Below, piece after piece: positions 23,213-35,574 of a stretch of DNA of 64,000 nt. The translations under genes were made by a program, and so were the position numbers. The stretch's first letter is position 1, and each line of letters opens with the position of its first letter. Where the stretch lies: the NCBI GenBank assembly GCA_036245805.1, contig BTRK01000003.1:17586464-17650463 (forward strand), given 5' to 3'. This DNA comes from Pristionchus mayeri. Taxonomy: Eukaryota; Nematoda; Chromadorea; Rhabditida; Neodiplogasteridae. The notes below the pieces were generated by a model that was not told where the DNA came from, made no database searches, and saw only the letters and a list, made by a program, of their open reading frames with translations.

Positions 23213-25238
23213 CCTGAGGCACGAAGGATCGGGGCAGTTGTTTGAGCAGTTCCCTCACGCCTTCCTTGCCTGCGGGCATCACCTCGAATAGTCTGGAAAA
23301 TGCTAATTTTATTTATATTGTATTGAAAAAAGATCTCTTCCATCAATCAATTCGATATTTCCACTAAACAGACGTAGTATTCTTGAAACATATCAAAACA
23401 ATTTTCTAGCGAGATATTTTGAAATTTTGAAAAATATTCATCATTTCTGAATACAACTTTGCTCACTGTAGACTTTAAAAAAATCGATTTTTTACCTGCA
23501 GCTTCGTTCATTGAGGAAGAGCCTGGCCAGCTTCCAGAGGATTCCCGACATTCTCGGAGGATTCACGACGAAGATCCGCTGGATGATGTCGGGGTACCTG
23601 CCAGTTCAAACATGATATTTGATCTCTTATCTTCTCTCACAATCTCGCGAGACCTGCCTGTCTTTTTCGAATAATATATCAAATCTTACCAATACTGCCA
23701 CATTTCTGCGCGCAACTGCCACAATTTGAGATATCCACTCACTGGATTGAGGTAATCTGAAGAAATGTGTTTCAGCCACCCCATATTCATTCCTGGTGAA
23801 TTCTATGTGCAATGTATTACTCTCATCGGAATAATAATAATAATAACAATAACGGAGCAATGAAGGGTGTCCGCTCACTACGTCTAATGCATAAAAATTG
23901 TAGAAAACTGCTGACCATTGATGTTGATGAGTGAGAGATCAAAGATCACGATGACTTGCACTGGTCCCTTCCCTGCCAACTGACTTCTCACGTCTGAAAG
24001 CAACGATTTGAGATTAATTACTTCACTAGATTAGTGAGGGAAGTTTCGCTCCTTCTTTCTCGACAGTTTGAAAATAATGGAACTTCGAGTCAATCTCTTT
24101 GATAAACTGATTCCCTTAAAACGACAATGTGAAGTGACATGGAATTTGCACTATGAACATCTCTCCCTAAGCAATAATGGAATAACTAAATTTCAAATTT
24201 CAAAGACCTACTTGAGAATGAGCTGGAGAAGAACTTCGGAGAATGCGAAACAGTGCAGCAAGTAGTCCGAGGTCTTCATGCTCTTGATCAACTGTAAATA
24301 CTTTTTTTAAACTTTTTTTTATCACTCTATTATAGAAAAAGAGGAGCATCAAAACGCTGAGAAGTTTGAATTATTATAATATGAGGCGAATCGCGAGAGA
24401 ATCGACCATTTGAAGGGGGTGAGCGGCGGTAGGAAAAAAGTTTGTCCTATCTTGAAACAAATTTGATGGCAAGTACTTCAAATGATGCTCTTTCAAACTG
24501 CGTCGTCAGAATTTCGATATCTGACGTCATCGTCGAGATTCAGACGGCCAAACATGGAACTTTCACTTTTCGACAGTCAAATCGCGCTCACTAAAATGAT
24601 CATAAAATCGTTTAAAATAACGATAGAAAGTCGTTCTTTTTTTCGAAAGAAAGCTGATAACATGCGCTACAACTTTCCTGTTGGAATGATCATTCCTGGT
24701 GCTCATCCTGGTGCGGAGCGGTCGTGTGAACCAAAAATGATATAACTTTGGAAATCGGAAATTCATTTTGAGTTTTCATGCTTAAAGGGATGTCACATTG
24801 ATTAAACACTAATACTTATTTTATAGCAATCATTATCACTAAACGAATTGCCAAATAAAAAAATATATAATGTAATATTATTTATAAAATAAATATAATA
24901 AAATAGAAAATAGTTGTCGATTGGTGGTGGGGTTTTAGGGAGCCGGCTCTGACTTGAGCCGGGAATTTAGTAAACCTCCCCTGGCAATTAGCCAACTGAA
25001 TCGATCGGCGAGAAATCCGTTCGCATTTTCGTTTTCGTTTGTTTTTACTTAATTTAAGTGAATATTTTTATTGTTGTTTTATATCATCGCATTAGTATAG
25101 TGTAGTGGCAGCGCTTGGACCTAAATTGACTGGCATTTTCCCGTCTTACTCGTTGTGCAAGCCTTAACATTGAATCACGTTACTTGAGTAGTACATTTTT
25201 TTCGCGTTATTTGCATTCAAATCCTTCCTAGAAGTACG

Positions 25239-25850
25239 ATGCGTAAACGAAAGTGCGCTCGTTGTGGACAGAGCGCGACGATTCTGTTCAATTTCCCCGG
25301 AAACTCGAAGCGCGTTCACCAGCACCTGTGGGTGAAATCGCTTGGTTTGGACGAAGAGGTGGCTAAACGGGAATTGGAAAGATTTCGCACTAGAGTAGCG
25401 GCAAAAGAGGATATTCGTTGGTGCGACAAGCACTTTGGCCTCGATGGATTGCCACTCCAGGTACCCACATTTATTCAATGTGCTGAAAAAAGTAATACGT
25501 TTTGTTCAAAGGTACTAGCGGCTGCCGCGCACAATACCCTCATAGAAGCAACGGCGCGTAACGGGGCCTGAAGATGCGGTGGTTGATCGATTCGAGGGTG
25601 GCGAGGGAGATGGGACAGTCGAAGGGACGAACATGCACGTAAGAACAATTGAGAGATTATCATCGACACTAGTTTAACAATTGAGAGATTATCATCGACA
25701 CTAGTTATAATTCCTTACTAAAGGACACAGTAATGTACTCTTTGACATATCTGAATATAAATATGTCAGGATGACGCTGTTGATATGGACATGGGGGGTA
25801 GTGATGTTCACTCACAGAACGAGAACGACCCGTTACTCGACGAGAATCAG
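25239..25850 (+). CDS. THAP-type zinc finger gene fragment
   Basis: Exon 25239-25511 (91 codons) holds a THAP domain: CARCG and WCDKHF give the C2CH zinc ligands, with NFP and W in between and VPTF as the closing AVPTF-like box. In-phase exons 25546-25638 (acidic, GPEDAVVDRFEGGEGDGTVE) and 25770-25850 (DDAVDMDMGGSDVHSQNEND) follow, with CATAG and GTCAG acceptors. I find no stop or further convincing exon downstream, so the 3' part is missing or unrecognised. THAP domains bind DNA and occur both in host regulators and in P-type transposases. Its place inside the TTAA segment fits a transposon-borne or captured origin. Confidence 0.65.
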
Positions 25851-26165
25851 GTGATTAGGACAACAATTATATTTTTTAGAAGATATATTTATTCAGTTAT
25901 TAATTAGTAATCATTTATATATATCAGAAGAATATTTAGCAACAATATGCACACAAAAATTAGCAAGCGAAAACATCTATGGCATCACTAGTTTGAATAT
26001 GTTTCAAATCTGCACAAATCTATACGTGTGTAGGATCATTAAACTATAGTTTAGATAGTTTTAAACATTTACAACACAATAAATATATGTACTCATTGAG
26101 GCGGACAAAAACGCAACAGATCACAGCTCTTTAAGAAGTACTCTTGCAACTCGGGAGTACCATAA

Positions 26166-26300
26166 CCAATCGTTACTACTGTAACCCATGAACTAAAAAA
26201 CACATTTCCTCGGGTTTTTAAGAAATGTGTAATCCAGCCAACTGAATTTGACCCAATGGCCTTGTTTAGGAGCTAATGGGCTACAGTAGTAACGATTGGG
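26166..26300. repeat. Small hairpin element next to the larger foldback
   Basis: CCAATCGTTACTACTGTAAC near 26169 is mirrored by CTACAGTAGTAACGATTGG near 26280-26298. About 135 bp, no coding sequence. Confidence 0.6.
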
Positions 26301-27562
26301 AACGGTAGGGTTGCAAAAACGAAAACGACAATTTCGCATCCTCTGGTAGCTCTTTCCATCCCTCTTAAAAGTGTGCTGTGCGAGAGGTCAACAGCTACGT
26401 GTATTTGCGTCCCTTCCTCACTCCTTCCTTTTGAAAGAAACGATTGACCCATTCCTTGATCTACTCGAGTCTCTAATAGTTATGCCCCTTCCTTTCTTTC
26501 TCCCTCTTGGGATCGGGATTCAACGATAGACTCGTGTAGATCAAGGAACGGGTGAATGAAATCCCTTGCACGGATGGGACCACGAAGTTCCCGCACCCCT
26601 CGGCAGGTTGATCCCGTCCGCTCGAAAGTGAGGGAAAGATGGGAGATAGAAGGAAAGAGGATGTGATAGTTTAAGAAATTTAGAGCATAAAACCTTAGGG
26701 TATAGTACTCTCGATTTGGCTGCACTGTTTCCCAACAAAGATGAGCTTGAATTTAACTCACAACTAGGGTTGGACAAACGAGATTGATATCGAGCTTCGC
26801 GCACCCATGGCCTCTCTCCCCTCCTGTCATCCTTACTCTCGCGCTTGCAAGGCCAAACTGCCAGTGGGAACGTTCAGAAAGCGAGATCTCGATTTAGATC
26901 ACTCTCTCCGCAGGTCAACAGACCCTCTTCCCATCTCCTCTTCTCCCCTTGCTCTCTCCCTGCCCGACTTGCTCCCCCGTGGATCAGCGTATGATAAGAG
27001 ATTTGTGATATCCCCATACTTACAACCTATGTTTAGGGATGGGACATGGTCCCAAACTAATACAAATAATACAAACCCACTCGATACTACCGTAACCCAG
27101 TTCCACGTGTCAGATCATGTTTCTTGTACCAAACATGTTTCTAAACAAATGCAAAAACCAATATCTTGGGTACTGTGGTATTGAGAGAGTACGGTACTTT
27201 TTGTCTATTTGAACGTACACCTCATTTGTATTAGTTTGGGACCATGTCCCATCCCTAAACATAGGTTGTAAGTATGGGGATATCACAAATCTCTTATCAT
27301 ACGCTGATCCACGGGGGAGCAAGTCGGGCAGGGAGAGAGCAAGGGGAGAAGAGGAGATGGGAAGAGGGTCTGTTGACCTGCGGGGAGAGTGATCTAAATC
27401 GAGATCTCGCTTTCTGAACAAGGAATGGTTTCTTTCAAAAGGAAGGAGTGAGGAAGGGACGCAAATACACGTAGCTGTTTCGCACAGCACACTTTTAAGA
27501 GGGATGGAAAGAGCTACCAGAGGATGCGAAATTGTCGTTTTCTTTTTTGCAACCCTACCGTT
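26301..27562. mobile_element. 1.26-kb foldback MITE with an insertion in its left arm
   Basis: Terminal repeats start AACGGTAGGGTTGCAAAA on both ends, followed by mirrored CGACAATTTCGCATCCTCTG and AGAGGGATGGAAAGAGCTAC. The arms continue to a centre near 27140-27200. The left arm holds about 410 extra bases (roughly 26457-26870) absent from the right arm. It lies between the THAP and CDV3-like genes. Confidence 0.85.
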
Positions 27563-27673
27563 TGCCCGCCCTTTTCAATAATTCAAAATAGATAGGTTAT
27601 ATATTATTTACAATAAAAATAACTATGGCAATATTTACAATAAACAATAAGTGACAATATGTAAAACATACAA

Positions 27674-28660
27674 TTAAATAAATCTCAACCTTCTCCTTCC
27701 AGCCTCTCTTCTCTGCTCCTCTTTCTCTCTCCCAGCTCCAGGTCGCCTCACAGGAATCTGCAAAGACAAGCATAAACCATTGAAATGTTAATAATTGAAA
27801 CCAATTTGTGGCTCTGATGCGCACTCCGCGCTGACGCCACTCAGTAGGTAAGAAAAGCTACTACAACGCATTGCAAACCTGTTGTTGGTGTTGGCCTCAT
27901 AATCGAGCCACTCGCTCTCCTCCTGCGATCCGTCGTCATCTCCGTTCTTGAGATCCTCGGCTTCTTCACGTTCTCTCTCTTCCTGAACAAGTTGATTAAT
28001 TGTGATGAAATACAAGTATCAGTTGTGTTGTGTCCTTGTCCCTTGTAGATGGGAGAGGACGTGCGTAAACGCAGAGTTTGTCACCACAAAATAAATATCA
28101 GAAAATAGACAAGAGGAGAGACCGGACCGCTAGCCGGTGAACGAGCTAAAGGATAGAATGAATGGATGGAGTGAGGGAAGAGTGGGGCGAGAGAGCGCAC
28201 TTGGGAAGAGAGTGCAGAGAAAGAGAGTGCGCGGGAAAGAGAGGGAGAGAGAGCGAGGCCGAAGCGTATTGACACGTAATACAGCAGTTTGAGAGGGAGG
28301 ACTTACAGTAATGGGAAATGTCGTAATCGACAAGTGAGTTAATTGTGTATAGGAATAATCTAAGAAGGTAAATTAGCTATTACGATGGTTCCTATACAAC
28401 AAGTTGATTGTTCCCACTAAAATCACAATATAAATGCAATCGAAACTACACAAACCTGCTTCTTCGCCTTGCGCTCAAGGAGACTTCCGACATCATCGAC
28501 CTTTACGACGGACTGCAAATGCAAAGATCACTTTAATAACACAATTAAATAAAGAGATAATATTAACCACTTTCTAAATAATGGGATATGTAACATAAAT
28601 ACAACTAACCTTCTTCTTGTTGTCCTTCTTCTTAGCAAAGAACGAATCAAGATCGGCCAT
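27674..28660 (-). CDS. CDV3-like protein
   Basis: Minus-strand exons at 28660-28610, 28512-28456, 27982-27879 and 27746-27674 give about 94 residues in phase. It begins MADLDSFFAKKKDNKKK, the characteristic start of CDV3 homologues. It continues with SVVKVDDVGSLLERKAKKQ, an acidic stretch ending SEWLDYE (compare E-W-K-D-F/Y in CDV3) and a basic RRPGAGR tail. If the nearer acceptor (ending 27758) is used instead, the protein would stop after 73 residues. CDV3 is a small cytosolic protein of unclear role. Upstream, an exon 29047-28910 with its own 46-codon frame splices (GTGAGT, TTTCAG) to 28743, but that frame stops at once, so it is probably a leader with an upstream ORF. The gene lies inside the TTAA-flanked segment. 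Confidence 0.65.
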
Positions 28661-29573
28661 TTTGATTTGTTTGCTGCTTCAAGTCGACGAAAATGTCGAA
28701 GTTCCACGCAGTTTGATGGGGTTCCACTCCGGGATTACGAATTCTGAAACAAAAACGTAATTTCTAACAAGTACAACAGGATCGTATCATAAGACGCACA
28801 TAAACAAGCATAAACTGCGCCTATTTTTTTAGCAAAAAAACACGTCGCACTATGTAAATCGATCAATTTGAACAGGCAGAACAGATTACGAAATGAAGGC
28901 GTTACTCACAGAGATGGTCAGAGTGGTGGAAAGCCTCTTGGGCGAGAAGGTGACGGGAGAAACGACTGCTGACGTTCCGTTGAGGCCATTTAGCATGGTA
29001 AGGATGCGGCTCCCTCGTCGTTCTTCTCCTCTTCTAATCGAGTCCATCGTCGTGACGGCCTGTGTAAATCGATTTAGAATCGAACGCAATCGTTTTTATA
29101 CGACAAATATTAAAAATATAGAGCGAATTACGCGCGCCGAACCGCATGGGTGGAGGACAGAGCGCAAGGCACAAGTTACGCGAGCCGAAATACGCGTAAC
29201 TCGCGCTCCGTATGTCGCCCAAGCATAAATTTCACGAATTTGGCTTGTAGCGACACTAACGCACATATTCAGCATGTTGGAAACAGCGGATGATCAAATT
29301 AAAAACGCAAAATAGGGAAATCTTCAAGTTGGAGTTGTGGCAACTAGGAGCCGTCAACTCAGGACACAACCGGTAAATAGTGAATCATGGGAAACAAAGC
29401 ACCCGTTACCGTACTCACCCTAAATTCCCACCAATATTTTCGCATAGCCATTTTATTTTTTAAATTACGCGAACAGAAATTTTTTCTATTTTTTTTGTAT
29501 TATAATATCAATTTTGAAATAACGAGTTCTACACAATAAGTTCAAATGTCCAATCTCTGCCAGGTCCCTTTAA

Positions 29574-32417
29574 GTTGTAGTACATGTATGTGCCTCACCT
29601 CTCCCCAAAAATTAGGAAAATCGGAGTATAGAAAAAAGCGGGCACAATATGTGAAGAGACCTCAAAATGAATTCCGGACAAGAGTACTTCCGTATCTTCA
29701 ATTTACCTCATTTAGGCTCAAAATCATCTAAAACGACCCAAAACAACATTTGACTTTGTTTCCATCCATGTTGTTGCACTTTCATTGGTCATAAATGGTC
29801 TTGCTACCGAAAAGTTGAAAATCGATATTTTGGCCTTTTTCAAGTTGCTGGATGGGCTCTATTGCGCTAAAGTTGTTTCAAATAATGTAAAAACATCCCT
29901 CGAAACGACTCTCAAAAAGCGGGCATCTGGAAATGCGAAATTTAATCTGAGGATTCCGATGAAAGGCGCTAGAATGTATGTCAGGTCAAACCAGAGACAG
30001 CGACCTGATTCATGGCTAGAAATGTAGGTCTCGACGAGTTGAACATTTCATCTGTTGAAAGTGAGTTTCTATCTTTTCATTGAAGCGCGCTAGAGAGCCT
30101 GGAAGTTGGCCAGAAGAATGCTAGAATCCCCCGAGAGCGCGCGCTCTAAGAGAGACTTTTTGAGTCAGTGAACATATTTGTGAAGACCCTTGGCAAAGTG
30201 CGAAAAATCGAAATCGCCCATAATGTGCCTACATGTAGTACTCGACGAGCATAGCTAGGGTGCCCCATCCCGAGTGTTCTAGATCACTCTCTGCGAAATG
30301 GAACACATTTAAATCTTGACATTGAAATTTCGAATTTCTCCATTTCGAAACCGATTTGAATGGCTGATGTCTCAAAAAATTGCTAATATTCCATGGATTA
30401 TATGCTACAAATTCTAGAATGATTGGGCATCAACTCGTGAAGAAACATCGAAAATTTTTTTTTTTAATTTTTAATTTTTTCAGATGGGTTGGTAGCCACG
30501 ATTTTTATTGTTTTATTATCTCGAGCTTTATGCATACTATTAGTAGAAAAATTTTGAAAAAAAATAAAAAATACGGTTTTTGAGATATTGAAATATAATC
30601 ATTTCGTGATCACGTCAAACTACCGTAATCGAGTGATGAGAGAGTGTGCAGAATGAAGCGACGATTACACGAATTTAGTTCACGATTTTCAAGGTACGGT
30701 ATAAGGATTGCGGTATGTTGCATAAATTCATTCCAGCCTGTCCGACGTCTATTGTGCCACTATGGCTTGATTGGCACAATTTGGTGTTTCTACAATATTA
30801 GTGTTTCTACAATATTCAGTAGTTCAGACTACGGTAGCCGACAAATGATAACTGACACAGTCTGGATGGTGTGCCTCATGTAATCTTAGGAAAATCCAGC
30901 ATCACCCTCCACCTCAATGCAATTCGTGTAATCGTCTCTTCATTCTGCACACTCTCTCATACTCGAGTACGGTAATTTTCGGTGATCACGAACTGATTAT
31001 ATTTCAATATCTCAAAAACCGTATTTTTAATTTTTTTCAAAATTTTTCTACTATTAGTATGCATAATCAATCAATCAATCAATCAATTTATCTTATCAGG
31101 CGGAAACGCTCAGAAGATGATAGGTCGGTAGTCTTCATAAGTTGCACTCCACCAATGGCTGCCAATAGCTCGGGATAGGTCGTCTCTCCATCGCGCGCGA
31201 GGCTTTCCGGGGGGACGAGTCCTATTGAATGGAGTCCAGACAGTTGTCGCACGGCTCCACTGTTCCACTCCCATTCTTCTGATCTTGAGGGCCCAGCGCG
31301 CTTTCCGTTTCAATCCTTCCTCATTCCAGTCTCTCAGCTTAGTAATCCCTCTCACGCGGTCATTCCTCCATCTATCCCTCAGCGTGACTCCAAGCATCTT
31401 TCTTTCCATCTTCCTCTGGGTGACTCTCAGCCTCTCCTTCTCGCTAGATCTCAGAGCCCATACTTCACACCCATAGAGAACTGTAGCCGTGATGCAGCTC
31501 TCGAAGACTCTCCTCCTGATCGTGATGGCTTGATGGTATGCATAAAGCTCGAGATAATAAAACAATAAAAATCGTGGCTACCAACCCATCTGAAAAAATT
31601 AAAAATTAAAAAAAAAATGTTTCAATGTTTCTTCACGAGTTGATGCCCAATCATTCTAGAATTTGTTACCTATAATCCATGGAATATTAGCAATTTTTTG
31701 AGACATCAACCATTCAAATCGGTTTCGAAATGGCGAAATTCGAAATTTCAATGTCAATATTTAAATGTGTCCCATTTCGCAGAGAGTGATCTGGAACACT
31801 CGGGATGGGGCACCCGAGCTATGCTCGTCGAGTACTACATGTAGGCACATTATGGGCGATTTCGATTTTTCGCACTTTGCCAAGCATATGTTCACTGAGA
31901 CAAAAAGTCTCTCCTAACCGTCTGGCGCTCTCGCCCTCTGACCTCCCTCTCCCTCCCCTCCATTTAGCGCTCTCTCGCACGCATCCACCGTAATTTTCTT
32001 TCAACTTCCAGGCTCTCTAGCGCGCTTCAATGAAAAGATAGAAAAAAAACTCACTCACTTTCAACAGATGAAATGTTCAACTCGTCGAGACCTACACTTT
32101 TAGCCATGAATCAGGTCGCTGTCTCTGGTTTGACCTGACATACATTCTAGCGCCTTTCATCAGAATCCTCAGATTAAATTTCGCATTTCCAGATGCCCGC
32201 TTTTTGAGAGTCGTTTCGAGGGATGTTTTTACATTATTTGAAACAACTTTAGCGCAATAGAGCCCATCCAGCAACTTGAAAAAGTTCAAAATATCGATTT
32301 TCAACTTTTCGGTCGCAAGACCATTTATGACCAATGAAAGTGCAACAACATGGATGGAAACAAAGTCAAATGTTGTTTTGGGTCGTTTTAGATGATTTTG
32401 AGCCTAAATGAGGTAAA
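29574..32417. repeat. Central palindrome of the foldback element
   Basis: Left arm 29574-30680 and right arm 30925-32417 are near-exact complements. The right arm is interrupted by an RTE fragment. Mirrored 80-codon frames (29785-30027 plus, 32092-32334 minus) are products of the symmetry. The innermost bases (30633-30662 and 30938-30966) are a GAGAGAGTGTGCAGAATGAA hairpin member of the dispersed family. Confidence 0.9.
31066..31535 (-). mobile_element. 5'-truncated RTE retrotransposon with 9-bp target duplication
   Basis: The minus-strand frame 31535-31110 reads VLYGCEVWALRSSEKERLRV, RKMERKMLGVTLRDRWRN, RWALKIRRMG, KPRARWRDDL and ends at a stop. This is the typical C-terminus of RTE-type reverse transcriptases. 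A short 3' tail ends in GATT repeats (31066-31085). GTATGCATA flanks both sides (31057-31065, 31536-31544), and the mirrored arm near 30530 shows it only once, so the insertion boundaries are certain. Confidence 0.9.
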
Positions 32418-32498
32418 CTAGCGATCTTCGGTCGCTACGTGGTTCGCGGGGTTGTGTGATAAGGTCCAAGACTGGTGAGAGCCTGCTTAAAATTTTGT

Positions 32499-32592
32499 AA
32501 AAGGCTCGTGAGGCCGAGGGCGATCCGAAAAAGTTGGAATGGGGCGAAGCCCCATTCCAACTTTTTCGGATCGCCCTCGGCATCACGAGCCT
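32499..32592. repeat. Near-perfect hairpin, arms about 46 bp
   Basis: The arms GATCCGAAAAAGTTGGAATG and the mirrored CATTCCAACTTTTTCGGATC meet at GGGGCGAAGCCCC near 32545. Outer bases (AAAGGCTCGTGA and TCACGAGCCTTT) extend the pairing with one or two mismatches. Confidence 0.9.
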
Positions 32593-32599
32593 TTCACAA

Positions 32600-32905
32600 C
32601 GCTCACGCTGCGGGGAGTGAGAGCAGGTTGGGAAGCGTTTTTGATGAAGTTCCGCAGGGAATGTCAGTCAATAACGTTAGTACCAGTTTTATGCATGAAA
32701 ATATAATTGTAAGCGACTGGTGAGAGCCTGCTTAAAACTTTGTAAAAGGCTGACCCTGCGGGGAGTGAGAGCAGGTTGGGAAGCGTTTTTGAAGAAGTTC
32801 CGCAGGGAATGTCAGTCAATAACGTTAGTACCAGTTTTATGCATGAAAATATAATTGTAAGCGACTGGTGAGAGCCTGCTTAAAACGTTGTAAAAGGCTC
32901 GTGAG
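32600..32905. repeat. Direct repeat, two to three copies of about 150 bp
   Basis: CTGCGGGGAGTGAGAGCAGG at 32609 and 32756, and GACTGGTGAGAGCCTGCTTA at 32470, 32715 and 32863, mark copies of the same unit. The intervening GTCAGTCAATAACGTTAGTA block is identical in two copies. Confidence 0.85.
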
Positions 32906-33069
32906 ACCTCGCAGCAGCGTAATATCCGAAATTGTTGATAACTGAACGCTGTTTACCTAGGAAAATGAATCTCGGGGTGTTAGAGATACTAATAATGCGA
33001 GATATTGCCGAAAAAAACGAGAATTACGTAAAATTGAATAGTGATGATGTACGGCCAAAATTAAAAGTA

Positions 33070-33640
33070 GAGGCCACGGGAGTTAGAATGATGGTCCAGG
33101 TCCGGAGTCTGTGTGACCACTTTGAAGCGATTTGTAGCCAAAAAACGGTTATTGCATCATGCTCCATAATGAAGGTGTAATACCAAATTTTGAAATAACT
33201 CACTCTGGGGAGTCGAATGGTCAAGGCCCGAGGTCTGGGCGACCACTTTGAAGCGATTTTTGGCCAAAAAACGGTTATTTCATCATGTTGCATAATGATG
33301 ATGTAATTCCAAATATTGAAAAAGCTGACTATGGGGAGTCGAATGGTCAAGGTCCGGGGTCTGGGCGACCACTTTGAAGCGATTTTTGGCCAAAAAACGG
33401 TTATTTCATCATGTTGCATAATGATGATGTAATTCCAAATATTTAAAAAGCTGACTCTGGGGAGTCGAATGGTCAAGGTCCGGGAGTCTGGGCGACCACC
33501 CAAGCGATTTAAGGCAAAACAGCGATTATTGCATCATGTTGCATAATGATGATGTAATACAACATTTTGAAAGAGCTCACTCTGGGGAGTCGAATGGTCA
33601 AGGTCCGAGGTCTGGGTGTTGGCTGGAAGACGAGATATTG
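33070..33640. repeat. Tandem repeat of about 125 bp, five copies
   Basis: Copies start near 33090, 33217, 33343, 33468 and 33592 with GAATGGTCAAGGTCCGGGGT-like words and continue GCGACCACTTTGAAGCGATT and CATCATGTTGCATAATGATG. A 159-codon minus-strand frame over it (33503-33024) is just the repeat read through. Confidence 0.9.
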
Positions 33641-34205
33641 CATTATTGCATCATCATTACGTAATGATGATGAAATCGGTGATGCAATAGAAAGATCTCG
33701 TCAAGGGGAGTTGTATGGTACCTTACTTGTAGGTGTACGATGAGATTGAATCGAGTTATGAGGAAAAAACGGGATATTGCATAGTGATGATGAAACATGA
33801 CGTCATGATGACGCAATCATTATCGCTTTTGATAGAGCTCGCCGAGAGGGTTCGTTTGGTGAAGGACTTGACCTTCTAGGTTGAGTTTAAAGCGAGTTAT
33901 GAGGAAAAACGAGATATTGCATTAGTGATGATGCAATATGACGTCATGATGACGCAATAATTATCGCTTTTGATATAGCTCGCCGAGAGGGTTCGTTTGG
34001 TGAAGGACTTGACCTTCTAGGTTGAGTTTGAAGCGAGTTATTAGCAAAAAAACGAGATATTGCGTAGTGATGATGCAATATGACGTCATGATGACGCAAT
34101 CATTATCGATTTTGAAAGAGCTCGCCTAGTGGAGTCGATTGGTACCCTAGTTGTAGGCGTACGATGAGTTTGAAGCGAGTTATGAGCGAAAAACGGAGAG
34201 CGTGA
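33640..34205. repeat. Tandem repeat of about 135 bp, rich in TGACGTCA
   Basis: About four copies of a unit with AACGAGATATTGCAT, CAATATGACGTCATGATGAC and AGCTCGCCGAGAGGGTTCGT (near 33700, 33830, 33965 and 34090). The palindrome TGACGTCA occurs in three copies. A run of AAACAAACACACACACAAAC and CAGACAGAC follows at 34207-34252. Confidence 0.85.
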
Positions 34206-34267
34206 CAGACAAACAAACACACACACAAACAGACGAACGGACAGACAGACATCTTGTCTTTTTTCTA

Positions 34268-35574
34268 TCAGGTTGGTCATAAAGTTTTGCGCGATTTTGA
34301 CTAAAGTGCATTATTGCATCTACAATCGTTCGTTGTTGTCCAATCAACTTAGATCTTTTAGTGGTAGATAGAGGCTTTTATACTCTCTTTAGAGTACACT
34401 ATCATAGATCTGTCCGATCAAGGAAAAGAATAAGGCGATGTACCAAACTTCATGTGGATGATCAACGACCTGACTTTTCAAAGGATTTGATTTTCATTTA
34501 GAACGGAGATAGGACCCAATCTAAACCATAGTAGTAAAGTATGATGGGAATATATCGTACTGGTGATGTTGAGACTGACCAGCCACAAAGGGCATATTAG
34601 AAATATGCGCATAATCCGATCTGTGGGTTTTAATGGCACTTGTCAAGATAAGTTTTGGAGTACTATATCCATGCCGACAGTTCTTGAGATTTCAATTATT
34701 CATGATTGTGAACTACCTTTCCAGTACAAGTCACAATTCCCTTTGGGGGATAATGGGGCTCTCCATTCACGAACATGGTTCTTCGGATTTTAGGTGCCCA
34801 ATTTAGAACATCGAAATACACACTTTAGGCTTTTTTGTGCTAGACATGTGGTTTGAAGGGCGGTACTTTCCTGTTAAAATTAACGAACAACCCTTGCCCT
34901 ATCACTCACTATTTAGGAATATTGTGGAGGTCGCTACTTTTTCTAGGGTGAGCCGTCCTTGAATGTCAGGTTTTTTGACGTTTTCTTTGCAAAATAACTC
35001 CATGTCAGGTTTTTTGACGTTTTCTTTGCAAAATAATTGAGTTAATTAAAAATTGAGACAAATATCACGTTTTTAGATGAGAAAGAAAACTAGGCTCTTA
35101 AATATTGATATAATAGAGAACCATGTAAGTAGTGATTACAGCGCCCATAGGTAGAGGTCACCTGCGTCAATCCTCGAAACAGGTGATTTGCTCGATTGAA
35201 ATCTTATTTTTCTAAGTGCCCGGGTTTCATTGACCTCTACGAAGCCCATTTCGAATTCGGCAGGTCTCTCTTTTTGAAACTAGGTAGTGTACGCCTAGTG
35301 CTTTTTAATAAACTTTGTGAGTCTCCATCTAAAAATTTATCTGCGAAGTACAGCAACTTTAAATAAAATCTTTTTTTTTGAAAAATTCAAAGTTACGCAG
35401 ATCTTGATTTCTCGCTTAGTAGAGATACTTGGAATATTTCAACTATATTTTTCTAAAGGTCGAACATGTCCCTATATAACGTCATCAGGACAATACGTGG
35501 CGATTTGAGCAAAAGAAAATATACGAACTCAAACTTGGGGTCCGAAATCGCGCAAAACTTTATGACCAACCTAA
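34268..35574. mobile_element. Decayed 1.3-kb mariner flanked by TA
   Basis: The ends AGGTTGGTCATAAAGTTTTG (left, from 34270) and its complement at the right (ending 35572) form 29-bp inverted repeats, with TA on both outer sides. The length fits a mariner, but I could not find D,D34D motifs in any frame, so it is either non-autonomous or eroded. It lies inside the tandem-repeat element. Confidence 0.75.

Larger units (their letters stand above)
24786..29569. mobile_element. 4.8-kb TTAA-flanked cargo segment
   Basis: The right arm of the foldback is continuous at CATGCTTAAGTTGTAG (reverse of 35708-35723). In the left arm the same words are split: CATGCTTAA at 24777-24785 and TTAAGTTGTAG at 29570-29580. 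TTAA is thus duplicated around the insert, which begins AGGGATG and ends GGTCCCT, giving short inverted ends (AGGGA). TTAA duplication is the hallmark of piggyBac-type transposition, but no piggyBac transposase is visible. The segment carries a THAP-domain gene, a CDV3-like gene and two MITEs. What moved it is unknown. Confidence 0.7.

Noticed and set aside
26807..27490. Two 125-codon frames with the same protein on opposite strands
   Set aside because: They are mirror images created by the arms of the foldback at 26301-27562.
29785..32334. 80-codon frames starting MVINGLATEK on both strands
   Set aside because: Again mirror images from the palindrome; no homology recognised.
33024..33503. 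159-codon minus-strand open frame
   Set aside because: It reads through a 125-bp tandem repeat whose unit length keeps the frame; no domain, no splice context.
33070..34205. CRISPR-like array
   Set aside because: Repeats are adjacent, 125-135 bp long and have no unique spacers; the genome is eukaryotic.
34268..35574. Functional mariner transposase
   Set aside because: Inverted ends are clear, but no D,D34D motifs were found in any frame.
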